64,000 bases of DNA from Xiphydria camelus. Its lineage: Eukaryota; Arthropoda; Insecta; Hymenoptera; Xiphydriidae. Below are positions 47,619 through 58,730 of this stretch, in pieces; position 1 is the stretch's first letter; each line of letters begins with the position of its first letter. The position numbers and the translations under genes are program-made. The notes under the pieces are model-generated. The model searched no databases and was not told where the DNA came from. It worked only from the letters and a program-made list of their open reading frames with translations. Location of the stretch: assembly GCA_963678675.1 (NCBI GenBank), contig OY783191.1, forward strand, positions 12,610,562-12,674,561. The letters are read 5' to 3'.

Positions 47619-50600
47619 ATGGATCCGAAAAGAATATCGGTAGCTCAGTTCAAAGCCGAGTTGGTGAGGCGAGGATTACCGACGAACGGCACGAAGAAGG
47701 ACTACATTGCCCGCCTAGACGAGGTGGACCCGACCGGTAATTGGATCCAGTCGATAGCGAAGATGCAGCAAGAGGGAAATGAAGATGGCGCGGCAGCGTT
47801 CGATGCTGAACATGGTAACGACGGAGACGACTATGACGACGACCTAGAGGACGTCGATTTAACGCGTCGATACCGGCGGATGGAACTCGATCCCACCCGA
47901 CGTGAAAACGAACTTCTGAAGCGAGAGTTGGACTTCGCCAGAAGAGAGAACGAGCTCTTACGACGTGCCACACCGCCACCACAGGAAGCCGCACATCGAA
48001 GAGAAAATATCAACTCTATGTTGGAGTTAGTGGGATTCTTCGACGGTAGTGCAGGCACTTTTCGAAAATGGGAGCAGCAAATTCGCCAGCTGTGTATGAC
48101 TTATCGCCTCGACGACGAACGGGCAAAATTAGTGATCAGCAACAAGTTGAAGGGGAAAGCGAAGGATTGGTTTCAAGCCGAAGATACGATCATTATGAGT
48201 GTCGATGAAATTATGGACGGCTTAAGGAAAATGTACGATCATCGACCTGTTCGTGTCGCCCTTAGAAAGAAGTTTGAAGCGAGAGAGTGGAAGGCGTCCG
48301 AAAATTTTGCAGACTACTTCCACGACAAAATCATTCTGGCCAAAGACGTTCCGATCGAGGAGGAAAAAATGGTCGACTACTTAATTGACGGTATTCCGAG
48401 CGATCATCTTCAAGATATGGCTAGAATGAAAGAGTTTACGACGAAAGAAGACATGCTACGAGTTTTCGAAAAGGTGTCGCTCCGGCCAACAGTGAAGTTC
48501 ACTCCGAAGCGTGACTTCCGGCCTCCAGGTGGAAACGACACAAGATCAGCCGACGTACGGAGAATTGGTGAGAAGGACGAAAAATCAACGAAGTCCGATG
48601 ACGAACGATTCAAGCCGAAGAAACTGCGTTGCTATAATTGCAACAGAATTGGGCATCTGGCAGCAGACTGTCGACTACCGAAGCGGGAAAGGGGTTCCTG
48701 TTTCACGTGCGGCAAGAGGGACTACATGTCCAAGGATTGTCCCTCGAAATCATCATCAACGGATGTGGCAGCAGTCGACGAAGCTGTGGACGAGAATCAA
48801 ATCTACTCCGTATCGAGCAACAAAGAAGAAGAAGAAACCTTTTTCAGAGAGGTTTATTATCAGATAAGTCGATCCGAAAATAAACACACTATTAGGCTGT
48901 TGATGCTGATGGACACAGGTAGTAAAGTCAGTTTCGTAAAAGAAAGCCTTGTTTCGAAAGAAAACCTAGGGTCAATCAATAAGTTGTCGGAAAGTTATTA
49001 CGGCATAAATCATTCTCTGTTGCGCATTGTCGGGTATGTACATTTGAATATCACTATCGGGAAGGAAACGATAAATGATTTTACGGTACTTGTTGTTCCC
49101 GATGCGACAATGGCGAGTCCGATTGTATTGGGTCGTGACGCGCTTAAGAGATTCGGTTTGGGTCTAAGAAGGGTAGAAGCTCAAGCTATAAATGACATTT
49201 TGAATCTGGACGTTAGCGATTCACAAGATATAGCGTCCGATGCACTTATTGTAAACACCGAAATACCGACGGAAGTACAGTCGAGTCTCCGAGAGCTCTT
49301 TCAGTCCGAGTACGTTGAACCAGAAAGACCGAACTGTCCGAAAGTCGACATGGAGTTGAAACTTGACCTAACAGACGAGAAAACGTTTCACTTCAATCCG
49401 CGTCGACTGTCGGTTATTGAAAAAGAACATTTAAGAAAGATCCTTGATAATCTTCTTGAAAGAAAAATAATACAGCCTAATATATATAAGTCCGAGTTTG
49501 TCTCTCCGATTATCTTAGTGAAAAAGAAAAACGGTGAGTTTCGCCTCTGTGTCGACTATCGCGTATTGAACAAAGTATTGCGTAGAGATAACTATCCGTT
49601 GCCGTTGATAGAAGATCAAATTGATGTGCTCTTAGAGGGACAAGAAGTATTTTAGTATCCTAGATTTGGAAGACGGATTCTTTCATATAAGAGTTTCACC
49701 GGAATCCGTTAAGTATACTGCGTTTACGACGCCTTTCGGAATATTCGAGTATCGGCAAATGCCGTTTGGGCTTAAGGTCGGACCAGCGAGGTTCCAGAGA
49801 TTTGTCAACGAAACATTAGCCGAGTTACTTAGATCCGGAGATATCGTTGTATACATGGACGATGTGTTGGTCGCTACCACCACTTTGGAGCATCACCTTA
49901 AGGTTTTGAAAAAATTGTTTAGATGCCTGGTTGACAATCTGTTGGAGCTCCGAATCGATAAGTGTAAATTCTTGTGCATGGAAATAGATTTTCTGGGATA
50001 TCGTATTTCTGAGAACGGAATCCAACCAAATAAGTCGGGAGTCGAGTCAATTGAAAAGTATCCGACTCCTCAAAACGTCAGAAGTCTACAGTGCTTCATC
50101 GGGATGGTCTCGTATTTCCGAAAATATATCGAGGGGTTTTCCCTGGTCGCGAAGCCACTATATGAGGAGCACAGTTCCAAAACTCATTTAGTCCATTCGC
50201 AGTTTGTCTTATAATCGCTAAACTATTAGCAATTATAGGACAAACTGCGAATGGACTAAACGAGTTTTGGAACTGTGCTCCTCATATGGTCTGTTACGTA
50301 AGAACACAGAGTTCACGTTTGGTCAGGAGCAGCTGGAAGCATTCCTAGAGTTGAAAAAAAGATTGCAGGAGGCACCTGTACTTAGAATATACAGTCCTCA
50401 CATGACGAGACAGAGCTTCATACAGATGCCAGTGCACACGGTTTTGGTGCCGCGTTGATGCAGAAGAAAAAAGATCTTAAATTTCATCCAGTCTTTTATT
50501 TCTCCAAAAGGACGACTGACGCTGAAAGCCGCTATCACAGTTTCAAGCTAGAGACGCTTGCAATAATTTACGCGCTGCGTCGTTTTCGAATCTATTTGCA

Positions 50601-50632
50601 CGGAATCAAATTTAAGTCTTAATATTTTAGGG
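47619..50632 (+). pseudogene. Ty3/Gypsy gag-pol, truncated and frameshifted
   Basis: Retrotransposon polyprotein. From ATG 47619: a SAP-like motif (FKAELVRRGLPTNGTKKDY), acidic and coiled region, gag core (FDGSAGTFRKWEQQIRQL; WFQAEDTI), two CCHC knuckles (CYNCNRIGHLAADC; CFTCGKRDYMSKDC), protease (LLMLMDTGSKVSFV), RT start (SPIILVKKKNGEFRLCVDYR) up to 49655. One missing base at ~49645 shifts to RT with RQMPFGLKVGPARFQ and VVYMDDVLVAT. A 120-bp MITE follows KPLY at 50164, then LLRKNTEFTFGQEQLEAF, a shift at ~50405, and RNase H (ELHTDASAHGFGAAL; TDAESRYHSFKLETLAI) up to a stop at ~50632. Integrase and 3' LTR are absent. An in-frame ATG at 47472 would lie in the leader repeats. Confidence 0.9.
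50165..50284. mobile_element. 120-bp palindromic MITE in RT
   Basis: AGGAGCACAGTTCCAAAACTC begins ~55-base arms that are almost perfect. TATG at 50161-50164 and 50285-50288 is the duplicated target; removing one copy plus the element restores KPLYGLLRKN. Confidence 0.9.
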
Positions 50633-50904
50633 CGTATATCCGAGGTACTGCTGCCAACATACAGACGCCAGAAAACCTGCAAAGAGGGACCTTAAAATAA
50701 AACATATATCGGTATACTTATACCTGTTTTTCCAATTTATCTATTCATATTGTACTATAAGAATTCACGTATTTTCTATATGTCTATATGCCTTTTCCTA
50801 TCGTTTTCAATTGTTTTTCTCTTTCTGCTGAAAAAAAGTACAAATAGTAAAATTAATTTTTCACAATTAATATGAATTATAAAATGTTTGTTTACATATT
50901 CTAT

Positions 50905-51000
50905 AAGTCGCCGGCAGAGGCCGGCTCTGGCCCCTCGAAGACTGCTCGGGCGATAGGTCTAGGGTTCGAATCCCGGCTTGTGGAAAAATAATTTTTCCGG
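50905..51000 (+). repeat. tRNA-derived SINE head
   Basis: Strong B box GGTTCGAATCC in AGGGTTCGAATCCCGGC, with a GC-rich 5' half (GCCGGCAGAGGCCGGCTCTGG). The A box is weak and stems do not close fully. The sequence up to 51113 (GC/G-rich, poly-C at 51088) may be the SINE body. Confidence 0.5.
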
Positions 51001-51113
51001 GATCCGGGGATCGAGCTAACAATAAGACCGGCTGTACTCGGGGTGGGGAGGGGGGGCTTCTGCAGTGCCAGTGAGGACAGGGAGGCCCCCCCCCCCTCTG
51101 GTTAGGACACCTG

Positions 51114-51610
51114 GAACCCGAGTCGAAATCCGAGACATGAAAAAGCCCTGACAGAACTGAAAAACCCCTGAAATACCACTGACAGAAGTGAAAGACCACT
51201 GAAATAGCCTTGCTACCCCTGAATATCCCCACCTCTCTCAAAACGTAGCACTGAAATCCCGAGTCGAAATCCGAGACATGAAAAAGCCCTGACAGAACTG
51301 AAAAACCCATGAAAAAGCCCTGACAGAACTGAAAAACCCATGAAATACCACTGACAGAAGTGAAAGACCACTGAAATAGCCTTGCTACCCCCTGAATATC
51401 CCCACCTCTCTCAAAACGTAGCACTGAAATAGCACTGACAGGTCTGACTTAGCGTTGAAAAAGACCTTAAAGCCATGAAATTGTCCCCTCCACTTATAGA
51501 GGACTTAGAAAATTTTCGACTGTCGCGCTCGATAGACTTAGAAAATTTTCGACTGTTGCGCCCGATGGGCTTAGAAAATTTTCGACTGGCACGCTCATTA
51601 GCTATAGGTA
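51114..51610. repeat. CACTA left end with subterminal arrays
   Basis: Two partial tandem copies of the tip-plus-CTGACAGAACTGAAAAACCC block (51114-51252 and 51258-51490), then three 36-bp units (CTTAGAAAATTTTCGACTG) at 51495-51600. Multiple short subterminal motifs are typical of CACTA elements. Confidence 0.75.
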
Positions 51611-51930
51611 CATTAATTACTGATATACTTGTGGTAGACAGTATTACAAAATAAACAGCCACAGATATACATGAACTAAAATTTTATATTTTTAATGAAA
51701 AAAAAGTACAATGAATTACAATTTATTCTAATTCTTTATCATTAGTTGGTATTGATACATATGACTGGCCATTGATCGTAATATGAAAACATGGAGCCTG
51801 TATTACATTTATCGGGATAACTTTCATATTATTTATTGTATGACATTTGTACATAAATCCCGCCGTATTATATTGATACTGATTTCCGTCAACTTCAAAC
51901 ATGCCATCGCAGATGATTTCTCGAATAATT

Positions 51931-53015
51931 TGTGACGTGGAGAATCGCTCCGCGTCACAAAAAGGGTGCACTCGGGCCCCTTTCGGAAAATGCGCGCGAA
52001 TCGATTCGCGATAAGGCCGCGCGAAGCGTCACGATCGCGATCGTGAGGAGGAGGCGAGTTAGTTCCGCTCGAGTCACGATACGAGCACGATCGCTTAACG
52101 AGTTTAGCGAGCCTGCGAGAGAGTGTCAAGTACGAGTAGTGACAGAAGTGGTCGAGAGAGAGAGAGGGTCGAGGGAGAAACGGAGCGTCTCCAAGGAGTC
52201 ATCGTGGTCAGCCCCGATTCCGAGAGGATCCTTCGCCGAAACCTGAAGGATCAGAGGTGTCGTGAGGGGCCGCCAACCAGACGACCAAGGAGGACGACGA
52301 GGGGGCCATTGAAGACCTCGACGCCACCGGTACGCTCCTCCTTTCCCGAACGTTCGACCTCCGACCCGCCGTGGGCCTCCGTCGAGCCGGCGCGCACCTG
52401 TTCGCCGTGTTCGCGCCCATTTCCGTCTCGCGCTCGCCGTCCTAGAGCGCACGTTTCCGTCTCGCGCTCGCCGTCCGAGAGCGCCCGTTTCCGTCTAGCG
52501 CTCGCCGTCCGAGAGCGCACGATTTCATCCCGCGCTCGCCGTCCGAGAGCGCCCGTTTCCGTTTTAGCGGTCACCGGTTAGAGCGTGCGTTTCGTCGTCG
52601 CGTTAGCGGGAGGCGTGTGGCACCGAAGCCGTGCCAAGAGTCGTCGCGACTGCGAACGTCGCCCGGGAACCGTCGTCCCGTTCCGCGGAGAACAGTAAAG
52701 TCTTTCTTTTTCTGTTTCTTTGTTTCTGCGTTCCGTTTCTTTTCGTTTTGTTCGCCCGTCCTTCCGTGTCCCAGCCATCGTCCACCGAACCGCCCCTCTA
52801 CCATACGCTAGAGGTAGCCGAGCCCGACGGAGATCGAACCGCTTCCGATCTCCCGGTTCTCGTCCGTTTTCAGGGACCGCGTTCGTCTCCCTGAGTGGCG
52901 GGATCGTGACCCGCCTGGCGCCCATCGTTTTTTTCGTTTCGCGCGCGGCATCGTCGCCGCTTAATAGTGGCGTAGCGGAGGGCACCGAGGGCCCTCGCCG
53001 AAACGCTACGTCATA
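51931..53015. mobile_element. GC-rich 1085-bp insertion in the tnp2 gene
   Basis: AATT at 51927-51930 and 53016-53019 flanks it; the fragment at 42900 shows the empty site. Ends TGTGACGTGG / TATGACGTAG are weakly inverted. The left 33 bases form a hairpin (TTTGTGACG). GC is far above the surroundings. 52425-52567 has about four 34-46-bp units with CTCGCCGTCCGAGAGCGC. A solo LTR or a GC-rich MITE are both possible; TGGCGCCCA at ~52917 recalls a primer-binding site. Confidence 0.6.
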
Positions 53016-55734
53016 AATTGCCAAATGTGAATACTCACAATTGCAATTATTATGTCTGCACCGATTACTGATTAGTTTTAAATAATGTTCTACGATTCCA
53101 TATTTCATCTGATTGTCAGTCATGTCAATATATTGTATTACAGATGAAGATGTCTGTAAAACTTTTCCATACTGTGCAGACATAAACAATTTTTTTTTCA
53201 GCAATCTGAAATATTTCCACATTGTATATCGTTCAACATCTAGCTCATTATCTAGTAATGCCTGTTGAACATTTTGCGGTACTTCTGGAAGAGCTCTGTA
53301 AGTACCAACGGAATACATTTGGTCTCCAATTTGTTCAATTATTTTGACCTGTCGTTTTTTTCTTAAACAAAATTATCGTATTTGTCCGTCTGGAAGTTCG
53401 TCAATATAACGTGCCATTTTAATGCACTGGCTATGAGTCGTAGCAATTTGACTTTCTAAGTGCCACGTACCATGAATTAATTTTAAGAATTGGCCATTTA
53501 AGTCTTCATACTCATAGCATGTGTACACCCACATCGGTCCTAAATTCCTTACACAGTTTGCCAAGTGAAGTAATGTATGAATATTGATAGAACAGAATTG
53601 CTGACCATAAAGATCTTCGAATTCACGAACAAAACGATGCAATAAATCATCAGCTACATCGATCATTATATCGGTGATTTGATTACCACTTAGGATAGCA
53701 GCAGCGATAAGTAGCCTTAAAAAATGTCGGAAGTATTCTTCAGCCATTAGTCCTTCCAGGACGGGAATGGAGTAGTAAAACAGGAACATTTTTAGCTCGG
53801 AAGCTTTCCAATGAATTAAATCATCGGTACTACGTGGCATTCTGTGTACGAATTTTGGAGGTTTTATGCTCATTAAACGGGAATTGAGTTCATCAATATA
53901 CCTTACCAAAGACCAAGGATGTCCAGAGTAGGTACGATGACAACACAACGTTAAAATTTTTTTCATAACTCCACCATCTACAGCATGCATTCGATCGATT
54001 GCCATACCCTTTATGAAATCGGGCATAAATCTTGATAGAGCTGTGTGTCCTTTTACGCCGAAAACTGGTACGCCAGGCCTAGCTTGATCAGCGTAACTTA
54101 TGCTAAGTTGTGATGTTCGCAAATTTATTTCATTGGTATACGGATAAGTCTGTAAAGAACTTCGGGGGCCAGTACGAATGCTCTCTCCACTTGTGAAACA
54201 AACTGGACAGCCATATTTGCCGTTAAATTGCACAAAATTAAGGCATTCACACTTTGCTGGCATGTCACAAGTGCCCGATAAAATAACCCCTCGTACCGTA
54301 ATAATTTCGCCAGCTGGCAAAGTCACTTGTATTCCACCGAACAAAGTTTTAATAACAGTACGCATTTTATAAAAAAAAAATTAAAATGCGGTTTTTTATC
54401 ACCATACCATAAGGCAAATACAAGGGTGTTCTCTCTTTTTTTTTCGTTCACTTTGTGGCAGTTCATTAATTGATAAACACAATGGCCACACACTAATTTT
54501 TGACGATTTAAAGACATATATACCGTCAGTGTACCAAGAAAACGAAATGTTCAACGTGTTTGCCAGAAAACCATTATTCACCCACTCTTAATAAAGCTGA
54601 CCATCATATATATCGGTTATACAATTCTCTTGTTGATCAGGTCGTTGGAAACGTAATTGCAATTGATTGTAAAAGTCTCTCCTCTTGTACATTTCTTTTA
54701 AATGCTTAATTACTGGGAGTTCAGTGGAGTACGACGGCCGTTCTTGAGGACAGGATGGACAGATGTCATTTTCACGTTGTAGCTCTCTCATACATTTTGA
54801 ACAATAAAAATGTTTTTTGGTTTCATTGTCCGCACTAATGCTGCAGTATTTGCGAAATTTGAAGAGACTGTTTTTTTAAGCCTGCTTCTGGACAATGTAA
54901 CTGTATTACGCTAATCACGTCCGAAATACATGTCATGTTTAAATTATGGCGTATAGCATCAATGATAGTATGAGTAACATACTTTCTTTCACAGTGATAG
55001 AGGCATTATGATATAGTGGATCCGCATCGTTTTCATCTTCTTCATTATCTTCTTCATTTTCTTCCTGATCATGTGGTTCATCTTCGTCCGGTTGATTTTC
55101 TGGCTCATTATTTCTGTTAAAAATATCGTCTACCTCATAGAGACCTGCTCCTGATAGTCGTTCTCAAAAAATTGATAGATTACAGGCTCTCCTACCAAAA
55201 CACTGAAAAATGATAACAAAATAAGTAGTGCATATAAATAGCTACTTTTTTTTCAGTAACATGTTTTTGTCTTTTACTTACACATCTTCATTGTGATTTA
55301 ATCCCCGAAGGAAGTTATCCCAATCATCAGGATTTAGATCAGCATTAAGATCATGATTTACATCAGCAGCTTGATCACGATCATGCAGCTCTTCACGGTG
55401 GTCTCTGTAGATATTAATTAATTTCAATTATAGTAATAGCATTAGATACGTATATTATAAAGGGTATAGCCGGATAAGTATATGAAAAGTGCCCCCGGCT
55501 TGAATTTTTTCCTGCGCATGATTGAACTATGACATATAATTTTTACAAGATGATTGGTGTGGTAGAACAATTCGAAATAAATTAATGAAAAAATGAAGTT
55601 TCTATGTCAGTTCATGAAATAATACCTTCAATTTGATTTAACCCGTATTATGTCACCGTTCTTTTTAAAAGACACATTATAAATACCTAATAAAAAGTTT
55701 CGGCATAATCTGGGTTAATTTCGATTAATGTAGA

Positions 55735-55955
55735 TGTAGTAAGTTGTATTCTCTTTAGTAATACGTAATTGTAAATAAATACTATTCTTTTTGTAAAGTA
55801 AAAATTCGAATTAATAGGAGTACAACTTTGCTTACGCCGTTTTCCACTATGTATTACATTAGGAAAACGGCATAAGCAAAGTTGTACTCCTATTAATAGG
55901 AATTTTTACTTTACAAAAAGAATAGTATTTATTTACAATTACTTATTACTCACTT
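55735..55955. repeat. Inverted duplication in the tnp2 intron
   Basis: ~100-base arms (TTTTTGTAAAGTAAAAATTC; GTACAACTTTGC; ACGCCGTTTTCC) are nearly perfect around a 16-base centre at ~55854. It lies between exons 1 and 2 of the transposase gene. Confidence 0.9.
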
Positions 55956-56027
55956 TTTCGTTTTCATTAAATTATTTCGACTTGTTGTACACCAATCATC
56001 TTGTAAAAAGTATATATCATAGTTTAA

Positions 56028-56751
56028 GGGGCTATTACTGTCTAGACGCTTGTTTTTAATGTAATTTTTAGGAATTAATTTTGCGAAAACTATCAAACCT
56101 ACAGTGCCGGGGTTTTTGACGCATAATAAGACATGTTTCAACTAACAATACCAATTTTTATAAAACATTGTATTGGAATCTGTACAAGTTATGCGCTGTT
56201 ATGCAGATCGTGGCGTGAGACGCTCGTCCAATCGGGCGACCATATTGTGGCGGTCCTAATCGTCTGAGAGAGAAGAACAAATTTTTTTTTAATCTATATG
56301 AATGTAGTTATCGTCTGAACTAGAACTAAGTACGTACAAAATTTTTTATCGCAATCGCAGCTGTTTGAAGATTAAAGTTTAATTTTCCCGAAAAATTGTC
56401 AACTAAAACATGAGAGCAGGGCTACAATATTCAAACTATTGGTATTATTCTAGTTCAGACCATAGGTGAAGGTTCCCTCAAAATATGTGCAAAACCAGAA
56501 GTCAATCGGTCCAATAGTTTTTGAGAAAAACGTGCGCCCGACTTGAAAAATGTCGTGTTGAGAAAAACGCGTTTAAAGTTGATGACTACCTGCTGCGCCC
56601 CAAAACACCGCAGCTTTTAAGCCTCTGTAACTATAGGAGTTCTACGAATTTCAAATTAGTATTTTTGAGACACATTCTCAAACCCCCAAATTATAAGAAA
56701 ATGCAAGAAAAAAAAATCGAATTTTTTAAGCGTCTAGACAGTAATACCCCC
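56028..56751. mobile_element. TTAA-flanked element in the tnp2 intron
   Basis: TTAA at 56024-56027 and 56752-56755, ends GGGGCTATTACTGTCTAGACG / GGGGGTATTACTGTCTAGACG. The interior (724 bp) has no recognised gene; a 100-codon frame at 56521-56823 runs across the right end. TTAA suggests piggyBac or Kolobok type. Confidence 0.85.
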
Positions 56752-57173
56752 TTAATCATGTTTGAATCTGTATTTAAAAGCTTTTTTTTTAATCAGTCTA
56801 ATACTTACATTAATAACTGTTGACCAGCAGGCGATTGTCTACCAACAACAATATCATTTTGTTGGTTATGATGTGGCAATTGCCTATCATGATTTTCATT
56901 CACTTGTAGAAGCTCATTTTCATCTTCATGTGCACGTTGCCATGCAGCATTGAGACGCGCAACTTGTGCTCTTCTGCTTAATGTAGCGAAACTTTTACGA
57001 GACATAATAAAACATTTATTTATATTACACTTCGTAAGGGGATCCCCCGAGGATATTCCTCGAGGAATATCGAATTCAGCTGTCGATGTGGGCAATCGGG
57101 AAAACCAATAAATTCACGATCCGAGGTAGACTGACGCATCCGGCATTCAATTGATCGTCTGCACCCGCACCCT

Positions 57174-57258
57174 TTTAGACACGGGCCTGGGGGAGTCCCT
57201 GGGTTCGGAGAATCCCCAGCGTTATCCTCTATTCCCAGGGCCGTGTCTAAGGGAGGTC
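57174..57258. repeat. GC-rich hairpin
   Basis: TTAGACACGGGCCTGGG pairs with CCCAGGGCCGTGTCTAA. The flank to 57370 carries CTAGAAGCGGCCCTG, related to CAGGGCCGCTTCTAACGG at 33794, in the opposite orientation. Confidence 0.6.
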
Positions 57259-57497
57259 ATTTCGTGCCACGCACGAAGGCGCGCTCGAAGGCGCACTAGC
57301 CGTGGGGCGCCAAACCTCTAGAAAAGGGCGCTGAGCACGAAGGCGTCTCATCATCTAGAAGCGGCCCTGTCTGTTCCACTGACATTCCTCCTTCGGTCAA
57401 TCAGGGTGCATGGCGAATCCCCTCCATCGACCAAACACCGTTAGGTTCCGATCCTAAACGAAGCCAAACGCGTCTTCGTTAAAATGTATTAAAATGT

Positions 57498-57862
57498 ATA
57501 GTCGGACTGGCAAAAGAGTCGTCTTCGGGAGAGTTCGGAGCTATGCTCCCCTACCATGTGGCGTCTCCCACTCTGTCATTGTCGCATGCGCGTAGCGGTG
57601 ATCATGTATGGGGATCCGCATTCATCAGGTCAATTCAGAGGGCGCCAGCACTGTTGGTCCTCCGAGTTATCGTATCATTGGTCGAATCTGGCGTCAATGA
57701 CACTTTATTTGAAACTCGAACCAATCAGGTTTCAGGGGACCAGCGATCGTGGCGCCAAAGTTTCTCGAGTGTGCATCCCCACTACTCCGCCAGTGATCCT
57801 CCGTAGTGGGGGAACGTTGCTCCGAGCTTTCCCGAAAACGACTCTTTTGCCAGTCCGACAGT
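57498..57862. mobile_element. 365-bp MITE with GTCGGACTGG ends
   Basis: GTCGGACTGGCAAAAGAGTCG is repeated inverted at the right end; the TIR is ~45 bases with a few mismatches. No clear duplication is seen. Confidence 0.75.
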
Positions 57863-58017
57863 ACTAGCAACCGACATCGTATCGTGTTCCGCATCTCAAC
57901 CTCCATTGTGAATTAATATAGTGTGAGTGAAGTGTATAATTAACTGAACTAAGCAATCGTTATAAATTTCCCTCTAATTACGTTCGTGCATATCGCCGTT
58001 TCACGGATTGTGTCCTC

Positions 58018-58105
58018 GGGCTTCACGATCCCGAGGAAATCCAGAGACTTGATCGCGCGGCGACTGAAAACATCCAGATTTTATAAAGTTTTACTCAAAA
58101 AGTAA
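58018..58105 (+). repeat. Diverged copy of the S terminal repeat
   Basis: GATCCCGAGGAAATCC...GATCGCGCGGCGACTGAAAA resembles 33847-33895 and the right TIR at 40450-40508. The rest of 58106-58730 shows nothing I recognise. Confidence 0.45.
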
Positions 58106-58730
58106 GTCAAACCATTGTTTAATTATTTCCTCATACTAAGTACATGTTAAATTGAATTAATGTTGCATATTATTCCGTAATACATAACATCGACGTACAT
58201 AATCTTACACCTTAACCCTTTGCACTCGAGAGATCGCCGGTCGATTTAATGTGGTAATTCAAGTGATGACTGAGCGGCGGCAATGCTTTTTTTACACTGT
58301 GAACCCTGTATCTGGCAATATTCCAAGAACCTTTAGAAAAATTCAGAAACTTACTATAATTGCTAAATATAGCACATATATAATAATATAAATTCAAAAA
58401 GCCACAGAGACTTGATAAAAAAGGTTATTTTGAATTAGTAGCTCTCAGACAACGTTGCTAGATTAGAGAGGAATTTTTGTGTTGCGTCAGAGCAACATTG
58501 TCCATTTCACCCAGATTAAAAAAATACATTCATTATATGGAAAAAAAAAACACATTTTAAAAACTATTTATTTAGAATAAGAGAAAGTAACTAAAAACAC
58601 ATTTACTATGCTCCTTAATACTGTAAATATTTTCTAATGCAAAGGGCTCGAATGCAAAGGGCTACTTGACTATGATCAGATCTCCTTCAAATTTATTAAG
58701 ATTGTATTTCATTATTAAGAATCCAAAGAC

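Larger units (their letters stand above)
51726..57005 (-). pseudogene. CACTA transposase, tnp2/DUF4218 type, decayed
   Basis: Exon 1 57005-56809: MSRKSFATLSRRAQVARLNA then Q/N-rich. Exon 2 55404-55282: acidic (NPDDWDNFLRGLNHNEDV). Exon 3 from 55202: acidic, CSISADNETKKHFYCSKC, NDICPSC, then FLANTLNISFSWYTDG, SSKISVWPLCLSINELP (54550-54370). The best part is 54365-53373, open for 330 codons: CECLNFVQFNGKYGCPVCF, FMPDFIKGMAIDRMHAVDGG, FCSINIHTLLHLANCV and VYTCYEYEDLNGQFLKLIHG. The C-terminus (MWKYFRLLKKKLFMSAQYG; FHITINGQSYVS) is split by the 1085-bp insertion. Breaks occur near 55150, 54960, 54590 and 53373. Confidence 0.85.

Noticed and set aside
50867..51424. A 185-codon frame on the minus strand with repeated FSVLSGLFHVSDFDSG
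   Set aside because: It is a translation of the CACTA tip and subterminal repeats; the same words appear at 62.6 and 63.4 kb for the same reason.
52123..53016. Several open frames of 60-150 codons in the GC-rich insertion
   Set aside because: They overlap in many frames on both strands, which high GC alone explains, and they read through the minisatellite.
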